From Rhodopseudomonas palustris (GTDB lineage Bacteria > Pseudomonadota > Alphaproteobacteria > Rhizobiales > Xanthobacteraceae): a DNA stretch of 64,000 nt. Shown in pieces: positions 18,035-25,642 of the stretch (its first letter is position 1; each line of letters starts with the position of its first letter). The notes under the pieces were generated by a model. It saw nothing but the letters and a program-made list of their open reading frames with translations, had not been told where the DNA came from and made no database searches. The DNA lies in NCBI RefSeq assembly GCF_003591005.1, contig NZ_QYYD01000015.1:62001-126000 (forward strand), written 5' to 3'. A program made the position numbers and the translations under genes.

Positions 18035-18063
18035 TAGGGCGGATAAGCGAAGCGCCATCCGCC
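18035..18063. repeat. REP-like palindrome, left copy beside the RAYT gene
   Basis: A short palindrome starting TAGGGCGGATAAG and ending CCATCCGCC. An inverted copy lies on the other side of the transposase gene at 18764-18794, sharing TAGGGCGGATAAG exactly. A further partial copy (ATGACGCCTTCGGCT) is at 18107-18121. Confidence 0.75.
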
Positions 18064-18128
18064 GAGCCTCGCCGATCGTCCTCGCGATAAAGAGCTCGTG
18101 AAGCTAATGACGCCTTCGGCTCTCAGTC

Positions 18129-18677
18129 TCACGGGCGGGAAAGTTCGTTGGGTTCACCATAGTCGCCGGGTGCTGCGCTGTCGCCCGCCCAATCAAGTGG
18201 AAACAAGCCAAGCTTCACATCCCGATGAAACGAGGAGTAAGGCCAGTCCTGAACACGACTAACCAGACCGTGCTTAACCGGGTTGATATAGCAGTAGTGG
18301 ATATGACGCGCGAAATCGTCCTCGGTCCTGATGAGATGTTCCCAGTAGCGTCGCTGCCAAATTCCGCGTTCGCGACGTGACCGCCTTGTTGGATCGCAGT
18401 ACTCAATATGTGGCAGTGCCTTCGTGAAGTGTTTTTTGATCGCCCGCCACCGAGACGAGAAGTTTGCGTCGCCGTCCGGCAGCGTCCAGACGGTGTGGAT
18501 ATGATCCGGCAGAACTACAATGGCATCGATCTGAAAAGGAGATCTGGCTCGAACAACGCGCACCGCTTCGCGCAGCAGATCAATCTCTTCGATGAGGAGG
18601 GGGAGGCGTCGATCGTGAAGGTTCACTGTGAAGAACCAACATCCTCCCTTCAGCCATGCGCGGCGGTAATTGGGCAT
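18129..18677 (-). CDS. REP-associated tyrosine transposase (RAYT, IS200-like)
   Basis: A 182-residue Y1-type HUH transposase of the REP-associated class. The metal-binding motif is HIHTVW in VVLPDHIHTVWTLP. The N-terminus YRRAWLKGGCWFFTVNL and the segment WQRRYWEHLIRTEDDFARHI are RAYT signatures, with a catalytic Tyr likely in the later helix (HIHYCYINP). Such proteins act on REP palindromes rather than moving as insertion sequences. Copies of one palindrome flank the gene on both sides in opposite orientation, which supports this. The gene is intact. Confidence 0.9.
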   Translation of the reverse strand: MPNYRRAWLKGGCWFFTVNLHDRRLPLLIEEIDLLREAVRVVRARSPFQIDAIVVLPDHIHTVWTLPDGDANFSSRWRAIKKHFTKALPHIEYCDPTRRSRRERGIWQRRYWEHLIRTEDDFARHIHYCYINPVKHGLVSRVQDWPYSSFHRDVKLGLFPLDWAGDSAAPGDYGEPNELSRP

Positions 18678-18763
18678 TGGACGACAGTCCCATCCGCAGA
18701 CCTTTAGCGCACAATCTAGCGTTTTCTGTAGATCAGCGCATCCGCTTCGTTCGTGGTGAGGAT

Positions 18764-18794
18764 GGCGGATGACGCCTTCGGCTTATCCGCCCTA
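18764..18794. repeat. REP-like palindrome, right copy beside the RAYT gene
   Basis: The inverted counterpart of 18035-18063. It reads GGCGGATGACGCCTTCGGCT and then TATCCGCCCTA on the plus strand. Between the two copies lies only the transposase gene. Confidence 0.75.
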
Positions 18795-18816
18795 CGGATA
18801 TGCTCTGTTGCTCCCC

Positions 18817-21800
18817 TCACACCCCTACCGGCGTGCGTGAAAACACCACTTCAATCAGGGTGCCGGACTGCGGTGCGCTCTTGATGTGGAATTGAGCATG
18901 GTTGGCTTCCACCAGCGCCTTGGTCAGCGACAGGCTGACGCCGGCGGCCTCGGAGCGGTCGCTGGGGGCCGGAGTGCTGAACGGCTGCAAGGCGGCGGCG
19001 AGTTCGTCGTCGTTGAGGCGATGGCCGGTGTCGCGGACGCGCAGCACGACCTCGCCGAAATCGCTCAACGCGGTCGAGACGATGACCTGGCCGCCAGCAT
19101 TGGCGAGATGGATCGAGGTGCCGATCAGATGCATCAGGATCTGTCGCAGCGCCTGCGCGTCGGCGACGACGGGCGGCAACGCGTGCGCCAGCGAGGTGCG
19201 GATGATGATGCGCTCGCGATTGGCGCGCGGCTGCATCACCGCAACGCACTGCTCGACAACCTCGTTGAGATGCTGGCTGGTGAAGTCGAGCTCGAGCTTG
19301 CCGGTTTCGATCTGCGACAGATCGAGCAGATCGCCGACGATGCCGATCACGCGCTCGCCCGAGGCGCGGATGTCCTTGAGATAGTCGCCATAACGCTCGT
19401 TGCCGAGCGGGCCGAAGCGCTCTTCGATCATGACTTCGGCGAAACCGATGATGGCGTTGACCGGCGTACGGATCTCGTGACTGAGGCGCGCCAGCACGTC
19501 GGCCTTGGCGCCGGCGGCGCGCTCGGCCAGCTTGCGCACCTGGCCGAGTTCGGTTTCGATCCGGCGCGCCTGCGACAGGTCGCGGAAGACCGCGAAGTAG
19601 TTCGGGCCATCGGGCCGGGTGCGGCCGATCGTCATGGTGAGCGGAAACAGTCCGCCTTCGCGCACGCGGCCGAGTGCTTCGAGGCCGTGGTCGAGCAGGC
19701 TTTCGGCGCTGCCGGACTTCACGCTGGCGAAGTAATCGTTCACCACATTGGTGCTCTCCGGCGCGAACAGATCCGGCAGCGAGCGCTCCACCAACTCGGC
19801 GCCGTCATAGCCGAACAGCGCCTCGGCGCTGCGATTGCAGGCGCTGATGTGCCCGTCGGCATCGAACATCAGGATGCCTTCCGCGGTGGTGTCGAGGATC
19901 GCGCCGAGTTCTTCGGCATTGACCTGGCCGGCTTCGGATGACGCGGCGCTCTCTGCCTCCTCAACATCGGCGACCAGCTCCGGGGCGACAACGGCCGGCG
20001 CGTCTGGCGAAAAGATCAATGCCAGCGCCTGCTCGCCATCCCAGGTGATGGTGTGCAGCCGGCCCGCCGCCGGCGAGGAGTGCGCGCTCGCGACGGTGAT
20101 CGGCGCGCCGACTTCGGAGGTGCTGCTGGCGCCGCCGCTGCCTTCTTCGACATACAGCGCGTCGAGCCCGCCGGCTTCGTCGAGCTCCGTGACGCTGGCG
20201 AACCCGACGCGCTGCAGGAACGCGCCGTTGGCGTAGAGCAGGCGGTCGAGCCGATAGATCAGCACGCCCACCGGGATCAAATCCATCAACACGCGATCGT
20301 GGGCACTGCTCCCCATGGCCGGCGTCGCCGGCGGTGTCAGCCAGTCGGCCTGCGGCGCGGCAGGCTCCGAAACGGAGGTCTCGTCCGTGCTGGTCTCCGC
20401 GACGCCTGATGCGTCGGCGCGCTGCCCGCCGTCGTCATGCTCGGCCGGCGCGCTGATCTGATCGTCGTTGGACGCCTGCGCGAACAACAGATCCGCGGCG
20501 CCGGCGGCTTCACTTTCCAGCCGTTCGGCGAGCTGGCGCGCGAGCTCGTTGAATGCGCTGTTCTCGACCGGCGTCAGCGCGGGCGAGCGCGCATCGTTGG
20601 CGGGCCGGAACGGCAAGACGTTTCTCGGGGGTTCCACGGCGCTATCCGTTTCTAGGGTCTGGTGAGTTGGGTCCGCCGCAACAGGCTGGTCGGCGGCGAG
20701 CAGCGACGCGTCGGGCGGCGTCGTGCCGGCGGAGAGCGACTGCGGCGGGTGTTGGTCTGAGCTGCCGTGCTGGCGGAGCGCGGCGAGATGATCGAGGCCG
20801 GCGAGATCGCGGCACACGCCGGCGCCGCGATAGCCGACCAACAGGCCGTCCCGGTTCTGGATCGGCAGGCCGGACATCTCGATCGGCAGCCGAAGGCTGG
20901 TGCCGTCCGCCGGCCAGTGCAGCGTGACGCCGCTCCAGGTCTGGCGCCGCGCCACCGCCTGCGCGAACCGGTCGTCGGGATCGAGATCGAGCGCAGCCCG
21001 GATCTCGGCCCAAGGCCGATCGAGGCCGGCCGCCGTCTGCGGGCCGATCAGCCGGATGAAATCGTCTGACTTCAGCGTGAAGCGCTGATCGCCGTCGAGT
21101 TGCCAGACGAAACGCAACGGATGCCGCCGCGGCGGCACCGGTTCGAGAGGTGCCGGCTCGGGAGGCTCCGGCTCGGGAGGCTCCGGCTCGGCAGGCACCG
21201 GTTCGGCAGGCGGCGGCTCGGTCGTCCCCGGTTCGTCGGCGACCGGCTCGACAAATGGGGAAGGTTCTTGGGACGGCGCGTCGGGCGCCTCGGGCGGCGG
21301 CAAGGCGTCGGCTTCGACCTGATCGGCCACGCTCTCGGCAATCGGCGAGAGCTGTTGACTTGCATCTGCGGCCGCCTCGGCCGGAGCAGGATCAATGGGT
21401 TCTGATGCAGCAACGTCCGCTTCCACCGGCGCGAGCGGCTGCAGCAGTGCCACCAGCCCGACGTCGCTGCCGCTGCCGACGCGTTGCAGGACCATGCGGC
21501 CGACGCCGACCGGGGTCTCGGCGCGGCCGCTGCGCAGCGCCTCGGCGCGCGCTTCGTCGAGCCCGGCCTCGGTGAGGTTGCGGAAGCCGAGCAGGGTTCG
21601 GGCGGCGGCGCTGGCGCCGACGAACAGGCCGTCGCGGGCGAAAGCTGCCATCGGGGTGTCGAGGCCCTCCACCAGCGCGCGCAGCCGATCGAGCAGCGGC
21701 ATCGGGCGCCCGACCGGCTCGACGGCCGCGATCAGGACGCCGGCGCCCCCGTCGGCAAACTCCATCCGCGCACAAGCGCAAGTAAGCAGCCCCCCCACCC

Positions 21801-22080
21801 GCGCGCCAAAGCCCCGCAGCCGCTCCAGCCGCGTGGCGCCGTTTGGCGGGAGACGGCCAGCCAGATGCACGACGAGGCGACGCTGCGGATCGGCGGGGCC
21901 GAAGTGCCTGGCGCCAAGCGCATTGGCATTGTCGGCGCCGAGCAGCCGCGCGCCGACCGGATTGGCCCACAGCACGCGGGTGCCATCGACCGACCACAGC
22001 CAGACCGGCAAAGCCCGAATGGCGTGGGCCGCTAGCCGAGGATCGTCGACCCCTCGCAACTGAAAATCCCAACTGGTCAT
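18817..22080 (-). CDS. PdhS/PleC-like PAS histidine kinase with degenerate ATPase domain
   Basis: A 1087-residue cytoplasmic protein. It has a PAS-like N-terminus (about 20-130), a Pro/Glu-rich linker (about 220-320), further PAS-like domains (about 325-425, 575-690 and 735-850), and then a HisKA domain with His868 in SHEIRTPVNAIIGFAEVM. The stretch after it (ERFGPLGNERYGDYLKDI) is that of the PleC/DivJ/PdhS family, which controls DivK and the cell cycle. The catalytic domain lacks key residues. The N box expected as NLLSNAxKFT reads HLIGTSIHLA, the G1 box reads DTGHRL and the G2 box GVSLSL. It may not bind ATP in the usual way and may act as a phosphatase or scaffold, as DivL does. The ATG at 22080 starts it. 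Confidence 0.88.
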   Translation of the reverse strand: MTSWDFQLRGVDDPRLAAHAIRALPVWLWSVDGTRVLWANPVGARLLGADNANALGARHFGPADPQRRLVVHLAGRLPPNGATRLERLRGFGARVGGLLTCACARMEFADGGAGVLIAAVEPVGRPMPLLDRLRALVEGLDTPMAAFARDGLFVGASAAARTLLGFRNLTEAGLDEARAEALRSGRAETPVGVGRMVLQRVGSGSDVGLVALLQPLAPVEADVAASEPIDPAPAEAAADASQQLSPIAESVADQVEADALPPPEAPDAPSQEPSPFVEPVADEPGTTEPPPAEPVPAEPEPPEPEPPEPAPLEPVPPRRHPLRFVWQLDGDQRFTLKSDDFIRLIGPQTAAGLDRPWAEIRAALDLDPDDRFAQAVARRQTWSGVTLHWPADGTSLRLPIEMSGLPIQNRDGLLVGYRGAGVCRDLAGLDHLAALRQHGSSDQHPPQSLSAGTTPPDASLLAADQPVAADPTHQTLETDSAVEPPRNVLPFRPANDARSPALTPVENSAFNELARQLAERLESEAAGAADLLFAQASNDDQISAPAEHDDGGQRADASGVAETSTDETSVSEPAAPQADWLTPPATPAMGSSAHDRVLMDLIPVGVLIYRLDRLLYANGAFLQRVGFASVTELDEAGGLDALYVEEGSGGASSTSEVGAPITVASAHSSPAAGRLHTITWDGEQALALIFSPDAPAVVAPELVADVEEAESAASSEAGQVNAEELGAILDTTAEGILMFDADGHISACNRSAEALFGYDGAELVERSLPDLFAPESTNVVNDYFASVKSGSAESLLDHGLEALGRVREGGLFPLTMTIGRTRPDGPNYFAVFRDLSQARRIETELGQVRKLAERAAGAKADVLARLSHEIRTPVNAIIGFAEVMIEERFGPLGNERYGDYLKDIRASGERVIGIVGDLLDLSQIETGKLELDFTSQHLNEVVEQCVAVMQPRANRERIIIRTSLAHALPPVVADAQALRQILMHLIGTSIHLANAGGQVIVSTALSDFGEVVLRVRDTGHRLNDDELAAALQPFSTPAPSDRSEAAGVSLSLTKALVEANHAQFHIKSAPQSGTLIEVVFSRTPVGV
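21138..21257. repeat. 15-base tandem repeat in the kinase linker
   Basis: Eight imperfect tandem units of 15 bases (type CCGGCTCGGGAGGCT) lie in the kinase gene and encode a PEP/PPE-type five-residue repeat in the acidic proline-rich linker. Two central units are identical. The length could vary between strains by slippage. Confidence 0.75.
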
Positions 22081-22426
22081 CGATGCTCGTGCGCGGCGGT
22101 TTTGGTCCGGTTCAAGCGCCGGAGCAGCTTTGCGCCGCGGCCGGTCAAGAAGCTTAACAATTCATTATCGCTTTCGCGCGCCGTCAGGTCCACGCTTGCG
22201 GCTGCGCTGTCCCAAGCTAAGCGGCGATAACCTTAATTTGGCCGTGAGGCGGCCGAACCCTGGTGCGCAAGTCGGCGTTGTAAGGGAGACCGCGTTGTAA
22301 GGTTGCAAAAATCCTTTGTTGGGTCACGATGACAAGGATGCGGTCACACGGCTGATGCGAAGCTGGCGTTATCGTAAGGCAGGCTCAATTGGGCCGTGAA
22401 GCGGCCTCTCGGAACAGGAGTGGACC
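22081..22426. promoter_or_regulatory. Divergent promoter region between the kinase and phasin 1
   Basis: A 346-base gap with no gene. It must hold the promoters of the kinase gene (left) and the first phasin (right). Two imperfect direct repeats of about 21 bases lie in it (TTGGCCGTGAGGCGGCC near 22237 and TGGGCCGTGAAGCGGCC near 22390), as does a doubled GCGTTGTAAGG. I cannot assign a factor to them. Confidence 0.45.
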
Positions 22427-22810
22427 ATGGATCAGGACGGGCGGGACCGGTTCGAAATTCCCAAGGAAATGCGCTCCATCGCGGAAGCCAGCTTCGATCA
22501 GGCCCGCAAGGCCTTCGAGCACATGCTGTCCAACGCGCAGCAGACCGCCACGACGATCGAGGATCGCGGCGCGGTTGTCCGAGCTAACGCCAAGGACATC
22601 ACCACCAAGGCCGTTGGATTTGCCGAGCGCAACGTCTCGGCGGCGCTGGACTATGCTCAGCAGCTCGTCCACGCCAAGGACTTGGGAGATGTGTTGCGAC
22701 TGCACAGTGAATACGTTCAGGCCCAAATGAAGGCGCTGGCGGAGCAGGCCACCGAACTTGGCCATGCGGTAAGCAAAGCCGCCCAGGACGCTGCCACACC
22801 CAAAAGTTAA
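22427..22810 (+). CDS. Phasin family protein
   Basis: A 127-residue phasin, a small helical amphipathic protein that coats polyhydroxyalkanoate granules. The phasin_2 pattern is visible: IPKEMRSIAEASFDQARKAF near the start, then Ala/Gln-rich helices (SAALDYAQQLVHAKDLGDVL) and ALAEQATELGHAVSKAA. The ATG at 22427 follows AGGAG. A second phasin gene lies 220 bases downstream. Phasins are usually repressed by PhaR until granules form. Confidence 0.88.
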   Translation: MDQDGRDRFEIPKEMRSIAEASFDQARKAFEHMLSNAQQTATTIEDRGAVVRANAKDITTKAVGFAERNVSAALDYAQQLVHAKDLGDVLRLHSEYVQAQMKALAEQATELGHAVSKAAQDAATPKS

Positions 22811-22869
22811 GTGGCACGAAAATACCGCGTCGGTCACACCGATGGCCTAAGTGGCGCACAATGTGGCAG

Positions 22870-22896
22870 TGCGATGCATTTTTATGTTGCATTGCA
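22870..22896. promoter_or_regulatory. Candidate PhaR operator upstream of phasin 2
   Basis: Two copies of TGC-N3-GCA (TGCGATGCA at 22870-22878 and TGCATTGCA at 22888-22896) are centred 18 bases apart. They lie about 140 bases before the second phasin gene. PhaR repressors of alphaproteobacteria bind TGC/GCA-rich dyads upstream of phasin genes. The match is by eye only. Confidence 0.45.
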
Positions 22897-23029
22897 CAAA
22901 TTTCGTGTCATCATCCTCGCATAGGATGACCGAAAGCGGTCGATCCAGTTTTAGGCCCGCTACGCTGGCCCTCTTTTAAGGGGCTCCGCGCGTGGGTGAC
23001 TTGGATTTTTCATCAGGAAGGGCGCCCCT

Positions 23030-23461
23030 ATGGCCGATTCGAACGATCCGTTCTCTACCGTCATCCCGTTTCAGCTTCCCGAGCAGGTTCGCGCATTTGC
23101 CGAGAAAGGCGTTTCCCAGGCTCGCGAGAGCTACAGCAAGCTGCGTGATGTTGCCGAGAGCAACAACGGTGCCATCGAAGCTGTGTTCACGTCCGCCAGC
23201 AAGGGCGCGACCGACTACTCCTCGAAGGTGTTCGACTTCGTGAAGACCAACACCACCGCCAGCTTCGACTTCGCTCACAGCCTGATCGGCGCCAAGACGC
23301 TGCCGGAAGTGCTGGAAATGTGGACGTCGCACGCCAAGAAGCAGGTCGAAGTCCTGACCTCGCAGACCAAGGAGCTGACCGAGCTGTCGCAGAAGGTTGC
23401 GGCTGAGACCGTCGAGCCGATCAAGGCCAACGCCTCGAAGATCTTCAGCACCGCCGGCTGA
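23030..23461 (+). CDS. Phasin family protein
   Basis: A 143-residue phasin. The N-terminus FQLPEQVRAFAEKGVSQARE, the middle TTASFDFAHSLIGAKTLPEV and the final QVEVLTSQTKELTELSQKVA are classic phasin_2 segments. It is predicted to coat PHB granules with the preceding phasin, to which it is only distantly similar. It starts with the ATG at 23030. A strong terminator follows 27 bases after the stop, so transcription ends here. A candidate PhaR operator lies upstream. Confidence 0.92.
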   Translation: MADSNDPFSTVIPFQLPEQVRAFAEKGVSQARESYSKLRDVAESNNGAIEAVFTSASKGATDYSSKVFDFVKTNTTASFDFAHSLIGAKTLPEVLEMWTSHAKKQVEVLTSQTKELTELSQKVAAETVEPIKANASKIFSTAG

Positions 23462-23487
23462 GCCGATCCGAGAGAAGCGAATATCGA

Positions 23488-23514
23488 AGCCCGGGACCTG
23501 TCCCGGGCTTTTTT
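23488..23514 (+). terminator. Rho-independent terminator after phasin 2
   Basis: A 9-base stem AGCCCGGGA / TCCCGGGCT with a CCTG loop is followed directly by a run of T (23509-23514). Confidence 0.9.
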
Positions 23515-23617
23515 ATCGATCCGCCCCTCGACATTGGTCGGAGGGCGCAACGCGGTCTTGCCAAAGCGCGGCGTTGCACCTAGTTTCCGCCCGTTCGCGG
23601 CCCGAGCCGCGCCGGAT

Positions 23618-23694
23618 GCAGTTGTAGCTCAGTTGGTTAGAGCGCCTGTCTGTGGAACAGGAGGTCGGTGGTTCGAGCCCACCCAACTGTACCA
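23618..23694 (+). tRNA. tRNA-His (GTG), alphaproteobacterial type without G-1
   Basis: A full cloverleaf of 77 bases with encoded CCA. The acceptor arm is GCAGTTG / CAACTGT, the D arm lies in TAGCTCAGTTGGTTAGAGC, the anticodon stem is CCTGT / ACAGG with loop CTGTGGA (anticodon GTG at 23652-23654), and the T arm is GGTGG TTCGAGC CCACC. The base before position 1 is T and the discriminator base 73 is A, so the extra G-1 that normally marks tRNA-His is not encoded. This is the known trait of one branch of alphaproteobacteria. Confidence 0.95.
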
Positions 23695-23942
23695 CGTTAT
23701 TCCCCAGTTCTCCTTCGCTCGCTGGTCCGGCAACCGACGTCCGTCTGGTTCGAGATCGGGCGAAGCGTCGATCGTGATCGATCCGATTGCACGTCGGTTC
23801 CTGACGGGAAGCGTGACACGTCTCGATCGTTCGCCTCGAGGCCCAGCCAATCTGCTGAGCGGACCTCGCCAGGCTCTGCGACGCGCGGTGGAACGAGGCC
23901 CCGCGCGGCACGTTCCTTTCGCCGGAGCGGAGCAGGGAAGCG

Positions 23943-24167
23943 ATGGCGGAATACCAACCCAGCAATGAAGCGATCGCCGTGCTAGTCGACATTGCGCGTA
24001 CGGCCGGGCGCGACTTGAACGCCGGGCAGCGGCTGGAACTGGATCATCTGATTTCGCAAGGATTCGCCGCGATTGTGCCGAACGAGCAGGGACAGCGGAG
24101 CTACGAGGTCACTGCGAAGGGCCAAGATCTGCTCGATCAGCGCGGCGTCGGCGCCAACGAATCGTAA
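23943..24167 (+). CDS. Small conserved-looking hypothetical protein
   Basis: A 74-residue protein that I do not recognise by name. Its pattern (helices LVDIARTAGRDLNAGQRLEL, then LDHLISQGFAAIVP and a YEVTAKGQDLLDQ end) looks like a small winged-helix domain, as in PadR or MarR C-termini. The ATG at 23943 follows a good ribosome site (AGGGAAG). It stands between tRNA-His and a membrane protein gene. No partner is evident. Confidence 0.55.
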   Translation: MAEYQPSNEAIAVLVDIARTAGRDLNAGQRLELDHLISQGFAAIVPNEQGQRSYEVTAKGQDLLDQRGVGANES

Positions 24168-24263
24168 CGCGCTGTCGGATGATCGATTGTTCATGGAGCT
24201 GGCGGCCAGTTGCTCTGGATCGAAGCACGGCAGATACATACGTAGAGGCGAATGGAGAAACCC

Positions 24264-24650
24264 ATGAGCGACCTCGATCACCGCGCTGAAATCGAACGCC
24301 ATCTTGCGTGGTTCGAGTCCAAGCTGCCGCCTAAGCCCGCTCGATTCGTTGGGTGGTTGCGCAAACCGTCTTCGCGCTATGTGCGCCTGCCGGTCGGTGT
24401 GGCGTTGGTTGGCGGCGGGTTGCTCAGCTTTCTTCCCATACTCGGGCTCTGGATGCTGCCGCTCGGCCTTGTCCTGATTTCGCAGGACATCCCGGTGCTC
24501 GAAAAACCGACAGCGCGGATACTGAGCTGGCTGGAACGAAAGTGGCTCGAGCACCAGCGCAAGCGCGGCGTCGACGCCATGCCGTTCGACCCTGAACAGC
24601 ACGCCCGCGATTCGGCCGCGGATTCTGCGGCAAAGCGGCTCAGCGCCTAG
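24264..24650 (+). CDS. Membrane protein of unknown function
   Basis: A 128-residue protein with one long or two short hydrophobic segments in the middle (VALVGGGLLSFLPILGLWML, then LGLVLISQDIPVL), flanked by charged, soluble ends. The pattern SFLPILGLWMLPLGLVLIS resembles the PGPGW-type transmembrane proteins found in many proteobacteria. I use the ATG at 24264 (GGAG upstream); the ATG at 24252 would add four residues. Its function is not known. Confidence 0.6.
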   Translation: MSDLDHRAEIERHLAWFESKLPPKPARFVGWLRKPSSRYVRLPVGVALVGGGLLSFLPILGLWMLPLGLVLISQDIPVLEKPTARILSWLERKWLEHQRKRGVDAMPFDPEQHARDSAADSAAKRLSA

Positions 24651-24745
24651 CATGCACGCAGCCGGATGTCCGTGTGACTCAAAAGCCGCCGTAACGCTGC
24701 AATCGTCAAGCGCCGTCGGCGGTCGTCCGCACTTTTATCTTCCAC

Positions 24746-24777
24746 GAATCAGCGTCCTGATTCACCTTTGTGAATCA
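24746..24777. promoter_or_regulatory. Triple GANTC (CcrM) sites with perfect dyad before parA-like gene
   Basis: Three GANTC sites, GAATC at 24746, GATTC at 24759 and GAATC at 24772, are spaced exactly 13 bases apart. The last two lie within a perfect 8-base inverted repeat TGATTCAC-CTTT-GTGAATCA (24758-24777). It ends 24 bases before the ATG of the ParA-like gene, so it can act as an operator. CcrM methylates GANTC in a cell-cycle-dependent way in alphaproteobacteria. Confidence 0.65.
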
Positions 24778-24801
24778 ATGGTCAATCGGGAGGCCCGTCG
24801 T

Positions 24802-25482
24802 ATGAATGTCATCGTCTTTGCGTCACGTAAAGGCGGCGCAGGCAAGAGCACACTGACCGCTCACTTGGCTGCCCATCTTACCAAAGCGTCGAAGCGCTGT
24901 TTGTTGGTCGATGCCGATCCGCAGGGCTCACTCACGCTGTGGCACAAATTGCGTGGTACTAACGAGCCGCCGCTTCGCACGGCAACGCGTTCCGTGGGTG
25001 AGATCGTCGCTTCCGCCAAGCGCGATGGCATCGATTGGGTGTTCATCGACACGCCGCCGAACTTGTCCGCCGTCGTCGACGACGCGATCCGTCATGCCAC
25101 CATGGTCATCATACCGGCGCGCCCGGGCGTGTTCGACGTCAATGCGGTGCAGGAGACGATCCAGAGCTGCCGCTCCAGCCGCAAGCCTTATGCGGTCGTG
25201 CTCAACGGCGCACCGGCGCTCCGCGACGAAACGGAAAGCCGCATTGTCACCATTGCGCGTGACGCACTCGCCAAGTTCAAGGCGCCGGTTTGGGGTGGTC
25301 AGATCACCAATCGTGCCGACCTGCTGATGGCGCTGGGCGAAGGCCAGGGCGCTCGGGAATATGCGGCGGAAGGACGCGCCGCCTACGAGATCAGCCGATT
25401 GTGGGCCGCGATCGAGCGCTCGGTCAAGGCGATCCGCGGGGCGGGTGCTGCATCCGGGGCGATGCACAAGCAGGCCGCCTAA
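24802..25482 (+). CDS. Orphan ParA/MinD-family ATPase
   Basis: A 226-residue P-loop ATPase of the ParA superfamily. The deviant Walker A is KGGAGKST (residues about 10-17) with its signature Lys; DADPQGSL and FIDTPPNL follow as Walker A' and Walker B. There is no helix-turn-helix N-terminus and no parB-like gene beside it, so it is not the chromosomal parA. Such orphans position chemoreceptor clusters, carboxysomes, polyhydroxyalkanoate granules or other cargo; phasins lie 1.3 kb away. The ATG at 24802 follows GGGAGG, and the upstream in-frame extension is rejected because it covers the operator. A terminator follows the gene. Confidence 0.88.
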   Translation: MNVIVFASRKGGAGKSTLTAHLAAHLTKASKRCLLVDADPQGSLTLWHKLRGTNEPPLRTATRSVGEIVASAKRDGIDWVFIDTPPNLSAVVDDAIRHATMVIIPARPGVFDVNAVQETIQSCRSSRKPYAVVLNGAPALRDETESRIVTIARDALAKFKAPVWGGQITNRADLLMALGEGQGAREYAAEGRAAYEISRLWAAIERSVKAIRGAGAASGAMHKQAA

Positions 25483-25528
25483 TCATCGCACATAACGACG
25501 CGCGGCATCGCGCGTTCTCGGCCTCCGG

Positions 25529-25554
25529 CCGCGGCGTAACTCGCCGCGGTTTTT
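25529..25554 (+). terminator. Rho-independent terminator after the ParA-like gene
   Basis: The 8-base stem CCGCGGCG / CGCCGCGG with loop TAACT is followed by five T (25550-25554). Confidence 0.85.
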
Positions 25555-25612
25555 CGCCGTTGCGGCCGGGCTGCCCGCACCCAGCCGATAAGCTGACGCT
25601 CATCAGCGCAAG

Positions 25613-25642
25613 AAAAAAGCCGGGCTCACAAGGAACCCGGCT
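25613..25642 (-). terminator. Rho-independent terminator, minus strand
   Basis: On the minus strand the stem AGCCGGG / CCCGGCT is followed by TTTTTT. It ends either the lysR transcript (stop at 25891) or the candidate small RNA that starts near 25746. Confidence 0.85.

Noticed and set aside
22237-22410. Imperfect direct repeats GGCCGTGA-GCGGCC in the phasin 1 leader
   Set aside because: Two copies only, GC-rich and easily formed by chance; no factor is known to me that binds this pattern, so it is noted under the region but not claimed as a site.
22864-22878. Sigma-54-like promoter TGGCAG-N-TGCA before phasin 2
   Set aside because: The GG and GC doublets are 9 bases apart instead of 10, so the spacing rule for sigma-54 is not met; the TGC/GCA dyads explain the sequence better.
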